A stretch of DNA of 64,000 bases, from contig NZ_JAVQLW010000001.1 in assembly GCF_031822435.1 (NCBI RefSeq), positions 2,179,501 through 2,243,500 of the forward strand, read 5' to 3'. The notes under the pieces were generated by a model. The model was not told the origin of the DNA. It worked only from the letters and a program-made list of their open reading frames with translations, and searched no databases. The position numbers and the translations under genes were made by a program. Source of the DNA: Paracoccus sp. MBLB3053. Lineage in GTDB: Bacteria > Pseudomonadota > Alphaproteobacteria > Rhodobacterales > Rhodobacteraceae. Shown here piece after piece: positions 1-9,271 of this stretch (its first letter is position 1; each line of letters starts with the position of its first letter).

Positions 1-469
1 GCTGCTTCTGATCCTCACCCACCGGAACGGCAGTCGCGTGATAAGCAAGGATGTCGGCCGCCATGAGCGAGGGATAGGCCAGGAGGCCAAGGCTGGAGTT
101 CTCGGAATTCTTGCCCGCCTTGTCCTTGAACTGGGTCATCCGGTACATCCAGCCGACGCGGGCGACGGTGTTGAACAGCCATGCCAGTTCGGCATGCTGT
201 CGCACCTGGCTTTGGTTGAAAAGGATCGACACCTCGGGATCGACGCCCGAAGCGAGAAAGGCGGCCGCAACTTCGCGGGTATTGTGTCGAAGCTTTTCGG
301 GGTCTTGCCAGACGGTGATCGCATGCAGGTCCACGACGCAATAGATCGTCTCGGCCCCTGTGCCCTGATACTCGGCAAAGCGTTTGAGCGCGCCAAGGTA
401 ATTGCCCAGCGTCAGCCCGCCAGAGGGCTGGATGCCGGAGAAGATGCGCGGAGCGAAGCTCGTGGTCAT
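1..469 (-). CDS. trpS: Tryptophanyl-tRNA synthetase, N-terminal part (cut by window edge)
   Basis: Class I aminoacyl-tRNA synthetase that charges tRNA-Trp in the cytoplasm. About 156 codons are visible from an ATG at 469; the rest lies outside the window. The N-terminus reads [18 protein letters not shown], followed by [10 protein letters not shown]. The PSGGLTLGN stretch is the family's HIGH-like ATP-binding signature, here with T where the usual H stands. Downstream the conserved blocks [18 protein letters not shown] and [11 protein letters not shown] (the last giving the family's FKDK region) are intact. The KMSKS loop is not in view. The rhomboid-like gene diverges from it. Identification is firm; only its completeness is unknown. 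Confidence 0.93.
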   Translation of the reverse strand, partial: MTTSFAPRIFSGIQPSGGLTLGNYLGALKRFAEYQGTGAETIYCVVDLHAITVWQDPEKLRHNTREVAAAFLASGVDPEVSILFNQSQVRQHAELAWLFNTVARVGWMYRMTQFKDKAGKNSENSSLGLLAYPSLMAADILAYHATAVPVGEDQKQ

Positions 470-553
470 GGCACTACCTGCTTGGAAATTTCCGTAGGCT
501 GGCTTACCCCTTGGCCCGTCCGGGCGCAACCGCCCTGCAGGAGAAGGAAGACG

Positions 554-1267
554 ATGCGTCCCGGTTATGACGAATCCCCGCTAAACCCCGTTCCGGCCGT
601 GGTCTGGGCCCTGGTCTTGCCGATGATCGCCTGCGAGGTGGTCTTCGGTCTCGCGCAGCTAGGTCTGGCCGGTGGCGGCACGCCGGGCGCGGGCCTCGCG
701 ATGCGCCAGCTAGCGGCCGAACGGACCGCTTATATCCCCGAAATGGTGCTGCAGCTTTGGCAGATGCGCGCGCTTGTCCTTGACCAAAGCTGGCGCATCC
801 TGACCTATTCCTTCATCCACATGTCGCTGACCCATGCCATTTTCGTCATCGTCTTCTGCCTCGCGCTCGGCAACCTGATCGCGAACCAGTTCAGGGCCTG
901 GGCCGTGATCGCGCTCTTCTTCGGATCGGCCATCGGAGGCGCGCTGATCTATACGCTTTTCGCGGGTCTTTTCCCCCAATTCCGCTTTCAGCCGCTGATC
1001 GGGGGCTATCCGGCAGTCTACGGTTTCGTGGGTGCTTTCACCTTCCTGCTCTGGACCCGGCTGGGTCAGCAGAACGCGAACCGGATGCGGGCGTTTTCGC
1101 TGATCGGGATGCTTCTGGCCTTTCAGCTGATCTTCGGCATCATCTTCCAAAGCGGGAACACCACCTGGATCGCCGAGGTCGCAGGCTTCATCACCGGCTT
1201 CCTGCTGTCCTTCGTGCTGATCCCGGGCGGAGTGGCGCGCGTGCTGCGCCAGATCCGTCAGCGCTGA
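554..1267 (+). CDS. Rhomboid-fold membrane protein without catalytic residues (predicted pseudoprotease)
   Basis: A 237-aa protein with about six hydrophobic segments. The ATG at 554 follows a good ribosome site (AGGAGAAGGA). The rhomboid fold is visible from [11 protein letters not shown] (second membrane helix), [13 protein letters not shown] (where active enzymes carry GxSG) and [10 protein letters not shown] (where they carry AHxAG). At these places the nucleophile Ser is Tyr, the catalytic His is Glu, and the oxyanion Asn of HxxxxHxxFN is Val. The fold is kept but proteolysis looks impossible. A role in binding or guiding membrane proteins, as in iRhoms and derlins, is inference. Its last 10 bases overlap the end of murJ on the other strand. 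Confidence 0.8.
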   Translation: MRPGYDESPLNPVPAVVWALVLPMIACEVVFGLAQLGLAGGGTPGAGLAMRQLAAERTAYIPEMVLQLWQMRALVLDQSWRILTYSFIHMSLTHAIFVIVFCLALGNLIANQFRAWAVIALFFGSAIGGALIYTLFAGLFPQFRFQPLIGGYPAVYGFVGAFTFLLWTRLGQQNANRMRAFSLIGMLLAFQLIFGIIFQSGNTTWIAEVAGFITGFLLSFVLIPGGVARVLRQIRQR

Positions 1268-2802
1268 CGCCTGAAACCCGCACGCAGGTCCGAAGGTCGG
1301 AAAGCGCCCAGCAAGATTGCGGCGATGCCGTAGGTGACGATGCCGACAGCGACGAGAGCGATCAGGGCGAGGTAACGGCTGCCCGGCTGATAGAGCAGAT
1401 CGCCAAGTCCGGCCTGAGCGCCCCAGACCGCCACGCCCATTACGCCCGAGGCAATGATGATGCGCGGCAGGCGGTGGCGCAGACGGTCGTCCAGTTCGGT
1501 CGCCTCGCCATAGGCGGCCGTGCCGCGCCACAGCTGCGCCGCCATCGTCCAGCCCGCGATCGTCGTTCCCCAGGCCGCGGCCGAAAATCCGATGATCGGC
1601 GCCAGTCCAAGCGCCACGACGGCATTCACCACCATCGACCAGACGGCAAAGCGGAACGGGCTGCGGGTATCCTCGCGCGCGAAATACAACGGCTGCAGGA
1701 CCTTCTGCAGCACGAATGCAGGCAGGCCGAGGCCGTAGATTGCTAGTGCGAGAGCGGTCGGGCCGACATCGGATTCGAGAAAGGCACCGCGTTTGAACAG
1801 GACCGAGATCAAAGGGTAGCTCGCGATGACCAGAGCAACGGCGGCGGGAACAGTCAGAAAAAGCGCGAACTCGGCCGCGCGATTATAGGCATGGCGCCCA
1901 CCGCCGGTATCCCCGGCCTTGAGGCGGCGAGAGATATCGGGCAGCAACACGATCCCGATCGCGATGCCGACCACGCCCAGGGGAAGCTGGTAAAGCCGGT
2001 CGGCATTGGTGAGCCATGCGATCGCGCCGTCGTAGAACGAGCCGACCTGACGTCCGACCAGCAGGTTGATCTGGACGACGCCACCCGCGAGGACCGCCGG
2101 AGCCGCGACCGCCAGCAGGCGCTTCATGTCGGGGGACAAACGCGGCCGACGCAGGCGCAGCGGAAATCCCATGCGCTTGGCGGCCCACCAGACGGTGGCC
2201 AGTTGCGCAATCCCCGAGATCGGGGTGGACCATGCCATGGCCTTGCCCATGTCCCAGCCGTTCCAATCGGCAAGCAGCATGGCCGCGATCAGGATGAAGT
2301 TCATCAGTACCGGGGCTGCGGCCGCGGCGATGAAGCGCCCGCCCGCATTCAGAAGCCCCGACAGCAGCGCCGTCAGCGAGATGAAAAGGATATAGGGAAA
2401 ACAGATCCGCCCGTAGATGACCGCCAGTTCGAAGCGCTCGTCGCCCTTGAAGCCGGCGGCCATCGCCAAGACCAGCCAGGGCATGATCAGATGGGCGATC
2501 AGAGAAACGACCAGGACGACCGAGAAAAGGCCGGAAAAGGCTTCCTCGGCGAAACCACGAGGATCGTCATCCGCTTCGAGCCGCTTCGCGAACATCGGCA
2601 CGAAGGCCGTGTTGAACGCGCCCTCGGCAAAGAAGCGACGGAACATGTTGGGCAAAGTGAAGGCCACCAGATAGGCCTGCGCGACCGGCCCCGTGCCAAG
2701 ATAGGCGGCAATCATCACGTCGCGGATAAAGCCCACGACACGGCTCGCCAAGGTCCAGGCGCCGACCGAAAGGAAGCCCCGGATTAGTCTGATCGGTTGC
2801 AT
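1258..2802 (-). CDS. murJ: Lipid II flippase MurJ (MviN)
   Basis: A 514-aa inner-membrane protein of the MOP/MVF superfamily, predicted to flip the peptidoglycan precursor lipid II to the periplasmic face. The start MQPIRLIRGFLSVGAWTLAS and the block RFFAEGAFNTAFVPMF, which carries the family's conserved FGAFxxAF-like loop, are typical. About 14 hydrophobic helices alternate with short loops, and the length matches the family. It starts 18 bases after glnD on the same strand, so the two are probably co-transcribed. The 3' end overlaps the rhomboid-like gene by 10 bases in convergent orientation. Confidence 0.95.
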   Translation of the reverse strand: MQPIRLIRGFLSVGAWTLASRVVGFIRDVMIAAYLGTGPVAQAYLVAFTLPNMFRRFFAEGAFNTAFVPMFAKRLEADDDPRGFAEEAFSGLFSVVLVVSLIAHLIMPWLVLAMAAGFKGDERFELAVIYGRICFPYILFISLTALLSGLLNAGGRFIAAAAAPVLMNFILIAAMLLADWNGWDMGKAMAWSTPISGIAQLATVWWAAKRMGFPLRLRRPRLSPDMKRLLAVAAPAVLAGGVVQINLLVGRQVGSFYDGAIAWLTNADRLYQLPLGVVGIAIGIVLLPDISRRLKAGDTGGGRHAYNRAAEFALFLTVPAAVALVIASYPLISVLFKRGAFLESDVGPTALALAIYGLGLPAFVLQKVLQPLYFAREDTRSPFRFAVWSMVVNAVVALGLAPIIGFSAAAWGTTIAGWTMAAQLWRGTAAYGEATELDDRLRHRLPRIIIASGVMGVAVWGAQAGLGDLLYQPGSRYLALIALVAVGIVTYGIAAILLGAFRPSDLRAGFRRQR

Positions 2803-2820
2803 CTATGAATTTCCGTGATC

Positions 2821-5631
2821 TCAGAACGACCCGCCAAGCTTGCGCTCGGCCCTTTCGGCACGTTCGGCCCCGTCCTTGATCGCCTGTTGGAGTTTCTTGC
2901 TGAGTGAATCGCGCCGGTGCTGCTGGTGCAGTTTCAGCCCGAACATGTCCTTGACGTAAAACGTGTCGACAACCTGAGCGCCGAAGGTCGCGATTACCGC
3001 ACTTGATATCTGGATGTGGTTCTCGGCCAGCGTCCGCGTCAGGTCGTAAAGCAGTCCGGGACGGTCCCGTGTGTCGACCTCGACCACCGTGTAGACATCA
3101 GATGCTTCGTTGTCGAAGGTTATATGGGTCGGGAAGCGGAAGGCGCTGTCGCGCTTCTTGGGCTTGTCGCGTCCCGCGAAGGCCTCACGCGGGACGACCT
3201 CGCCCTTCAGCGTGCGTTCGATCATCTTGCGCAGGCGGTGCAGGCGGTCGGCGGCATAGGGATGACCATCACCATCCTGCAGCCAGAACACGGCCGTCGC
3301 GAAGCCATCCTTGGTCGTATAGGTGCGGGCATCGACGATGTTGGCCCCGACGAGCGCGATCGCTCCCGATAGGCGCGAGAAGATGCCGGGATGGTCGGCC
3401 AGAACGAAGGCCGCCCGCGTCGCGTCGCGGTCGAGATCGGGATGCAGGTCGATGCGGATCTCGTGATCGCCAAGGTCGCGCAGCAGATCTGCGAATATGT
3501 ACTGCGTCTCGGTCGGAAGGCTTGGCCAGTAATTCTCGTAATGCCGGCCCAGTTCACCCTTGATGTCCTTGGGGTCCCAGCCCTTGGCGGTCAGCAGATG
3601 GCGAAGCGAGCGCTTTGCCTCGCCAATCCGGCGGTCGCGGTTCAGTTCTTCAAGGCCGTTCTTCAGGGCGCGCTCGGTTTCGGCGTGAAGGCGACGCAAG
3701 AGCACGGCCTTCCAATTGTTCCACGTTCCGGGGCCGACGCCGCGGATGTCGCAGACGGTCAGCACGGTCAGCAGGTCGAGCCGCTTGGCAGTCTTTACCA
3801 GCTTGGCGAAGTCCCGCAGGGTGCGCGGGTCCGAAATATCCCGCTTTTGCGCCACGTCCGACATCAGCAGGTGATTGCGGATCAGCCATTCGATCGTTTC
3901 GGTTTCATCGGGTTCAAGGCCGAAGCGGGTGCAGATCCGACGGGCAAGGCGCGCGCCAAGAATCGAATGATCCTCGGTCCGGCCCTTGCCGATATCGTGC
4001 AGGAGCACCGCGAGATAGATGACCCTGCGGTTGATCTTGCCCTTCATGATCCGGGACACCGTCGGGAGGTCGGTGATTTCCTCTCCGCGCTCGATGGAGG
4101 ACAAGGCGGCGACGCATTGGATGAGGTGCTCGTCGACCGTGTAATGGTGGTAGACGTTGAACTGCATCATCGCGACGACCGGGGCGAATTCAGGGATGAA
4201 GGCCCCGAGCACACCCAATTCGTTCATCCGTCGAAGCGAACGTTCGGGATTGCCGTGGCGCAGCAGCAGGTCGAGGAAGATCCGAACGGCCTCGGGGTCC
4301 TGCCTGACCCGATCGTCGATCAGATGCAGGTTGGCCGCAACCGAACGCATCGCATCGGGATGCAGCAGCACACCGGTCCGCAATGCTTCCTCGAACAGTC
4401 GCAGGATGTTCAGGGGATCGGCAAGGAACTGTCTTTCGCTGACATAGTTCAGCCGGCCGCGATCCATCCTGAACCCCGGCTTGAAGCGCCTGCGCCGGCT
4501 GAAGATCGCGTTGAGCAGAGGGGCCTTGTAAAGATGGCGAGCTTCGAGCGCGACGAGGAAAACCCGTGTCAACTCGCCAACCCGAGTCGCATGGGTGAAA
4601 TATTCCTGCATGAATATCTCGACCGCGCGGCGGCCTCCGAGGTCGCGATACCCCATCGCATTCGCGATCTCGACCTGCATGTCGAAGGTCAACTGGTCGC
4701 TGGGCCGCCCGGTCAACAGGTGCAGATGGCAGCGCACGGCCCAAAGAAAATCTTCGGCCTGCCAGAAGGTCAGGTGCTCTTCCTTCGTGAAGAAGCCAAG
4801 ATTGACCAGTTCGACTGCACGATCGACCCGGTGAATATACTTGGCGATCCAGTAAAGGGTCTGGAGATCGCGCAGCCCGCCCTTGCCCTCCTTGACGTTG
4901 GGCTCGAGCACATAGCGCTGGCCGCCCTGGCGGCGGTGGCGCGTCGCGCGCTCGGCCAACTTGGCCTCGATGAACTCCGGAACGGAATTGTCGAAAAGCT
5001 CGCTCCAGAGCCGGTCGCGAAGCGCCTCGGCAGTGGTCGCATGACCACAGACAAGGCGGTGTTCCAGCAGGCTTGTGCGAATCGTGATGTCGCCCGCCCC
5101 AAGCCGCAGGCAATCGTCGACCGAGCGTGTCGATTGCCCGATCTTCAACTTCAGATCCCAAAGCATGTAGAGCATCGATTCCACGACGCTTTCGGCCCAG
5201 CCGCTGACTTTCCAGGGCGTCAGGAACAGCAGGTCCACATCGGATTGCGGTGCCATCTCGGCGCGGCCATATCCCCCGATGGCCAGCACGGCGAGCCTTT
5301 CGGCATCGGTCGGGTTGGTCTGAGGATGCAGGATCGTGGTCGCGACGTGGTGGATCGCGCTAACGGTGACATCGGTCAAGCTTGCGATCGCACGGACGGT
5401 TTCGCGCGCGGCCCGTGGATGCGAACGGAAACCCGCGACAATATCCTCCATCGCCTCGGCGCGGGCGGCCGACAGGATCGCGACGGTCTGTCGGCGGATC
5501 TCGCGGGGTTCGGATATCTCTGACAGCGCTTCGGTCAGGTGCGGCAGGAATATTTCCGGCGAGAACAATGAATGGGCCCCGGGCAGAGCCGGGGCACTTT
5601 GAGCAAGTTTGTTGGGTTTTGCGTCGTTCAA
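2821..5631 (-). CDS. glnD: PII uridylyltransferase / uridylyl-removing enzyme GlnD
   Basis: A 936-aa nitrogen-status sensor that adds UMP to PII proteins when glutamine is low and removes it when glutamine is high. Domains in order: nucleotidyltransferase with GGYGRAE at about 118-124 and the SDVDLL metal site at about 130-135; helical linker; HD phosphohydrolase with LLHDIGKG at about 543-550; two ACT domains (about 740-825 and 850-925) for glutamine sensing. All catalytic motifs are intact. The only start that fits the full N-terminus is a TTG at 5631, two bases after the stop of the upstream lipoprotein gene, so translation is probably coupled to it. Length is normal for alphaproteobacteria. 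Confidence 0.96.
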   Translation of the reverse strand: MNDAKPNKLAQSAPALPGAHSLFSPEIFLPHLTEALSEISEPREIRRQTVAILSAARAEAMEDIVAGFRSHPRAARETVRAIASLTDVTVSAIHHVATTILHPQTNPTDAERLAVLAIGGYGRAEMAPQSDVDLLFLTPWKVSGWAESVVESMLYMLWDLKLKIGQSTRSVDDCLRLGAGDITIRTSLLEHRLVCGHATTAEALRDRLWSELFDNSVPEFIEAKLAERATRHRRQGGQRYVLEPNVKEGKGGLRDLQTLYWIAKYIHRVDRAVELVNLGFFTKEEHLTFWQAEDFLWAVRCHLHLLTGRPSDQLTFDMQVEIANAMGYRDLGGRRAVEIFMQEYFTHATRVGELTRVFLVALEARHLYKAPLLNAIFSRRRRFKPGFRMDRGRLNYVSERQFLADPLNILRLFEEALRTGVLLHPDAMRSVAANLHLIDDRVRQDPEAVRIFLDLLLRHGNPERSLRRMNELGVLGAFIPEFAPVVAMMQFNVYHHYTVDEHLIQCVAALSSIERGEEITDLPTVSRIMKGKINRRVIYLAVLLHDIGKGRTEDHSILGARLARRICTRFGLEPDETETIEWLIRNHLLMSDVAQKRDISDPRTLRDFAKLVKTAKRLDLLTVLTVCDIRGVGPGTWNNWKAVLLRRLHAETERALKNGLEELNRDRRIGEAKRSLRHLLTAKGWDPKDIKGELGRHYENYWPSLPTETQYIFADLLRDLGDHEIRIDLHPDLDRDATRAAFVLADHPGIFSRLSGAIALVGANIVDARTYTTKDGFATAVFWLQDGDGHPYAADRLHRLRKMIERTLKGEVVPREAFAGRDKPKKRDSAFRFPTHITFDNEASDVYTVVEVDTRDRPGLLYDLTRTLAENHIQISSAVIATFGAQVVDTFYVKDMFGLKLHQQHRRDSLSKKLQQAIKDGAERAERAERKLGGSF

Positions 5632-5633
5632 GA

Positions 5634-6836
5634 TCAGAATCCGACTCCACCGAAGCTGCGAGGCGCCGGATCAAGGATCTCGACCCGGCCATTGCGGATG
5701 GTTGCGACCGAAAGGGCGCGTTCATTGGTGCCGTCCCGGCGAAGGCGGAAGGCGCCGTTGATGCCGGCAAAGCCCGCGTTCTGGGTCAGCCCCGCGGTAG
5801 TCAGCGCGTTTCTTTTTCCGGCCCGGACCAGCGATGCGATGGCCGCGATCCCGTCATATGCGAGCGAGCCCAGTTCATGCGGTGTCTCGCCATAGGCGGC
5901 GCGATAGCGCTGTTCGAACTGGCCTTTCATCCGGGTGTCCGGCAGTGCGAACCAGCCGCCCTGAACCCCTTTCAGCCCCAGGCGTGAATCCGGCTGATCC
6001 CAACGGGTCAACCCCATCAGCTGCACGGTGGACGAAGTGATGCCCGAACCGGCCAGGGTATCGGTCAGGTAGGGCAGCACCGCGCCCTGGTTGGCGGTCA
6101 TGAAAATGGCATCGACATTGCCCGAGGCGGTCGCCTGCGTCACGCTGGGGATGATGGCGTCGATCCCTTCCTTTGACAGGGGATGGTTGATCACGCCCGC
6201 GACGGCGCCCCGGTTGTTCTGGATCGCCTGCTGGATCGCGCGCGATCCGACCTGTCCGGCCGCGTCGTCTTCGGCCACGACCAGGATCCGGCGTTTGCCA
6301 TTCCTGACTGAGAACTTGGTCAGCCGATCGGCGACGTTGCCGAAGGTGTTGCCCAGGACGAACACGTTGCCGCCGGCGATGTCGGCATTGTTCGAAAAGG
6401 AAAGCACGTTCACCCCGCGCGGGGCCATCGCAAGGCCCACGGCATTGGCGGAATCGGCGAAAAGCGGGCCAAGGATGATCTTTGCGCCCTCATCGACCGC
6501 TCGGTTCGCCTCGGCGACCGAGGCGCCGGTATCAGCCCCGGCATTGTAGATGCGCAGGTCGATCGTCGCCCCCTGGGCATCTGCCGCGGCCATCTTGGCA
6601 GAATTGGTCAGCGAGCGCGCCAGCCACTCCATGTCGGCGCTTCCGGTGCCGCCTGGAACGAGAAGGGCGACCGGCACAGGTTGCGAAGGGTCGATTGTCT
6701 GGCCGGTTGAAGGGCCGGTCGATCCGAGCTGCATGGGCTGACAGGCAGCAAGCAGCATGGCCGAGGCAAAGGCTGTCATGCGGGCAGACAGGCGGCGCAG
6801 AGCAACGCGGCCGCGGCTCGGTGTCGTGACGGTCAT
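5634..6836 (-). CDS. LpoA-like penicillin-binding protein activator lipoprotein
   Basis: A 400-aa protein with a lipoprotein signal (hydrophobic run ending LLAAC, a lipobox) followed by a periplasmic-binding-protein type 1 fold, seen in VALLVPGGTG, IILGPLFADS, RRILVVAEDD and GSLAYDGIAAIASL. This matches the C-terminal domain of LpoA (YraM), the outer-membrane activator of PBP1A; the N-terminal TPR domain of enterobacterial LpoA is absent, as is usual in alphaproteobacteria. The ATG at 6836 is chosen because it begins the signal peptide; an upstream ATG at 6908 would bury it. It diverges from rsmI-yraN, mirroring the yraL-yraM-yraN synteny of other proteobacteria, and leads into glnD. Confidence 0.85.
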   Translation of the reverse strand: MTVTTPSRGRVALRRLSARMTAFASAMLLAACQPMQLGSTGPSTGQTIDPSQPVPVALLVPGGTGSADMEWLARSLTNSAKMAAADAQGATIDLRIYNAGADTGASVAEANRAVDEGAKIILGPLFADSANAVGLAMAPRGVNVLSFSNNADIAGGNVFVLGNTFGNVADRLTKFSVRNGKRRILVVAEDDAAGQVGSRAIQQAIQNNRGAVAGVINHPLSKEGIDAIIPSVTQATASGNVDAIFMTANQGAVLPYLTDTLAGSGITSSTVQLMGLTRWDQPDSRLGLKGVQGGWFALPDTRMKGQFEQRYRAAYGETPHELGSLAYDGIAAIASLVRAGKRNALTTAGLTQNAGFAGINGAFRLRRDGTNERALSVATIRNGRVEILDPAPRSFGGVGF

Positions 6837-6950
6837 GGCGTGATTCCCTGTTCCTGCGGGCTGGGGGCTTAACGCTGACAGGTTATTGGCATATCCGGGG
6901 GTTGGCAACGGACCCGGCCCGGGTCGTCAGGCAGCGGCAGAGGTTTGCAG

Positions 6951-7859
6951 ATGAGCGAGAACGGACAGTCAGGCGGCATCGAGGCGCGCGCGATCGCGCT
7001 GAACATTTCCGACCGCAAGCCAGAGCCGGCCTTGTATCTGGTCGCGACCCCGATCGGGAGTGCCCGCGACATCACGCTGCGCGCGCTTGACGTGCTGAAC
7101 ACGGCCGATGTTCTGGCTGCCGAGGACACGCGCAACCTCAGGCATCTTCTGGATATACATGGGATCCCCCTGCGGGGCAGGCGGATGGTGTCCTATCACG
7201 ACCACAACTCCGAGCGCGCCAAACCCGCGATACTTCAAGCTCTCGGGGAAGGGTTGTCGGTTGCCTATGCCTCGGATGCGGGGACGCCCCTTGTCGCAGA
7301 TCCCGGCTACCGATTGGCCCGCGATGTTGCCGAGGCCGGGCTGACGGTGCGCGCCTTGCCGGGGCCATCCGCCGCGCTTGCCGGTCTCAGCGTTTCCGGG
7401 TTGCCCAGCGACCGCTTTCTCTTCGTGGGTTTCTCGCCTTCGGCCGCGGGTCAGCGGCGCAAATGGGTGCAAAGCTGGTCCGACGTCGAGGCGACCGTCA
7501 TCGCCTTCGAAAGCCCGAAGCGCGTTAAGCAACTGTTACAGATTGTCTGCGAGGGTGAGCCGAATCGAACGGCTGTCATTTGCAGGGAGCTGACGAAGAA
7601 ATTCGAGGAAGTCCTGCGCGGGACCGTATCGGAACTGGTCGAACTGGTTCCGGATGAAGGGCTGAGAGGGGAGATCGTCGTCCTGTTCGGCCATCCCGAG
7701 AAGAAGGAGGTCGGCGAAGGCGATCTGCGCGCCGCCCTGGCCGATCTTCTGGGCCGCATGCCGGTCAAGGAAGCGGCAAGCCAGGTGGCAAACCGTTTCG
7801 ACCTGCCGCGACGCGAGGTCTATGCCGTGGCGCTCGAAATGAAGAAGGAGGGGTCTTGA
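6951..7859 (+). CDS. rsmI: 16S rRNA (cytidine1402-2'-O)-methyltransferase RsmI
   Basis: A 302-aa SAM-dependent methyltransferase of the tetrapyrrole-methylase fold that modifies C1402 in the decoding centre of 16S rRNA. LYLVATPIGSARDIT (about 27-41), AEDTRN, SDAGTPLVADPG and ALPGPSAALAGLS are the family's signature blocks. The ATG at 6951 is preferred over an in-frame TTG six bases earlier because GCAGAGG lies at the right distance. The final codons overlap the TTG start of yraN, so the two are translationally coupled. Confidence 0.95.
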   Translation: MSENGQSGGIEARAIALNISDRKPEPALYLVATPIGSARDITLRALDVLNTADVLAAEDTRNLRHLLDIHGIPLRGRRMVSYHDHNSERAKPAILQALGEGLSVAYASDAGTPLVADPGYRLARDVAEAGLTVRALPGPSAALAGLSVSGLPSDRFLFVGFSPSAAGQRRKWVQSWSDVEATVIAFESPKRVKQLLQIVCEGEPNRTAVICRELTKKFEEVLRGTVSELVELVPDEGLRGEIVVLFGHPEKKEVGEGDLRAALADLLGRMPVKEAASQVANRFDLPRREVYAVALEMKKEGS

Positions 7860-8251
7860 CCGAGAATTGCGCGCCCAGTCCAAACCCGCGACGGGAGCGG
7901 GGCATCATATCCAATGCGGCCGGTCGGATGGGCGAAGATGCTGTCATCCGCGCCTATCAGGCAATGGGCTACAGCCTGCTCGCGTCGCGCTGGAGGGGAA
8001 CCGCGGGCGAAATCGACCTTATTGTCGGACAGGACAGCGAGGTCGTCTTCGTCGAGGTCAAGCAATCCTCGACCCATGACATGGCCGCCGCCCGGATCGG
8101 ACGGTTTCAGATGGACCGGATCTGCCGGGCGGCGCTTGAATATTGCGGCGGGCTCGAAGGCGGGTCGCTGTCCCAGATGCGTTTCGATGCCGCGCTGGTC
8201 GACGGTTACGGCCGTGTCGAGATCATCGAGAACGCCTTCGGCGCCGACTGA
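7856..8251 (+). CDS. yraN: YraN/UPF0102 family predicted endonuclease-like protein
   Basis: A 131-aa small protein of the UPF0102 family, which has a restriction-endonuclease-like fold. GRMGEDAVIRAYQAMGY and GEIDLIVGQDSEVVFVEVK are the diagnostic blocks; E, D and the ExK pair (FVEVK) form the predicted metal site. The start is a TTG at 7856 overlapping the rsmI stop, with GGAG five bases upstream; no ATG lies before the conserved domain except codon 25. The cellular role is not established. Its placement behind rsmI is conserved in many proteobacteria. Confidence 0.86.
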   Translation: MTENCAPSPNPRRERGIISNAAGRMGEDAVIRAYQAMGYSLLASRWRGTAGEIDLIVGQDSEVVFVEVKQSSTHDMAAARIGRFQMDRICRAALEYCGGLEGGSLSQMRFDAALVDGYGRVEIIENAFGAD

Positions 8252-8320
8252 GGGGCGGGTGCTTGCAAAGCGCGGGCCGGCAAGCGACAACTCCGGTCGA
8301 ACTTGGCTGGAGCTGAAAGC

Positions 8321-9271
8321 ATGAATCTCTACGTCGCCCTCCAGATGGACCCGATCGAACATGTCTCGATCGCGGCAGACAGCACATTTCGCCTCGGGCT
8401 CGAGGCAGAAGCCCGCGGCCATCGCCTTTTCCAGTATACCGCGGACAAGCTGAGCTATGTCGAAGGCCGGTTGGTGGCCCGAGGCCGCCCCGTCACCCTG
8501 CGACGCGAAGAGGGAAATCACGTCACTTTCGGTGACTGGGCCGAGGTCGATCTGGCCGATTTCGACGTCGTCTGGCTGCGCCAGGATCCGCCCTTCGATA
8601 TGGGGTATATCACCAATACCCATCTTCTGGACCGGGCCCATCCGCATACTTTCGTGGTCAATGACCCGTTCTGGGTGCGGAACTGCCCGGAAAAGCTTCT
8701 GGTTCTGGATTTTCCCGAACTGACGCCCCCGACGGTCATTACCCGCGATCTGTCGCTGATCCGGGCGTTCCGCGAGCGCCATGGCGACATCATCGTCAAA
8801 CCGCTTTACGGCAATGGTGGGGCAGGGATCTTTCACCTGAGGCCGAACGATCCGAACCTGTCATCGCTGGTCGAGACCTTCTCGGGGATCAACCGCGAGC
8901 CCGTCATCGCGCAGAAATACCTGCCTGCCGTGGTCAAGGGTGACAAGCGCATCATTCTTGTCGACGGTGAGCCCGTCGGGGCCATCAACCGGGTGCCCGC
9001 CGCGGGCGAGGCGCGCTCGAACATGCATGTCGGCGGCCGTCCGGAAAAGATCGGCCTGACCGAGCGTGAGTTTGAGATCTGCTCGATCATCGGCCCGGTG
9101 CTGCGGGAAAAGGGGCTGATCTTCACCGGCATCGACGTGATCGACGGCTGGCTGACCGAAATCAACGTGACATCGCCCACCGGCATCCAGGAACTCGAGC
9201 GTTTCGACGGGATCAACGCGGCCGCGCTGATCTGGGAAGCGGTCGAAAAACGCATCGCGGCACGCGGCTGA
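8321..9271 (+). CDS. gshB: Glutathione synthetase
   Basis: A 316-aa ATP-grasp ligase that joins gamma-glutamylcysteine and glycine to give glutathione. The ATP-grasp elements are clear: [18 protein letters not shown] (small/large loop), [20 protein letters not shown], and [13 protein letters not shown] (metal and glycine-binding region). The N-terminal substrate domain contains [12 protein letters not shown], which is diagnostic for prokaryotic GshB. The ATG at 8321 has GGAG eight bases upstream; the in-frame TTG at 8303 is less likely. Its stop codon directly abuts the end of comM on the other strand. It follows yraN by 69 bases and probably shares its transcript. Confidence 0.96.
   Translation: MNLYVALQMDPIEHVSIAADSTFRLGLEAEARGHRLFQYTADKLSYVEGRLVARGRPVTLRREEGNHVTFGDWAEVDLADFDVVWLRQDPPFDMGYITNTHLLDRAHPHTFVVNDPFWVRNCPEKLLVLDFPELTPPTVITRDLSLIRAFRERHGDIIVKPLYGNGGAGIFHLRPNDPNLSSLVETFSGINREPVIAQKYLPAVVKGDKRIILVDGEPVGAINRVPAAGEARSNMHVGGRPEKIGLTEREFEICSIIGPVLREKGLIFTGIDVIDGWLTEINVTSPTGIQELERFDGINAAALIWEAVEKRIAARG

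Noticed and set aside
3391..5523. Long plus-strand open frame (about 710 codons) opposite glnD
   Set aside because: It is the mirror frame of a well-conserved gene in high-GC DNA; its protein has no recognisable motif and no ribosome site.
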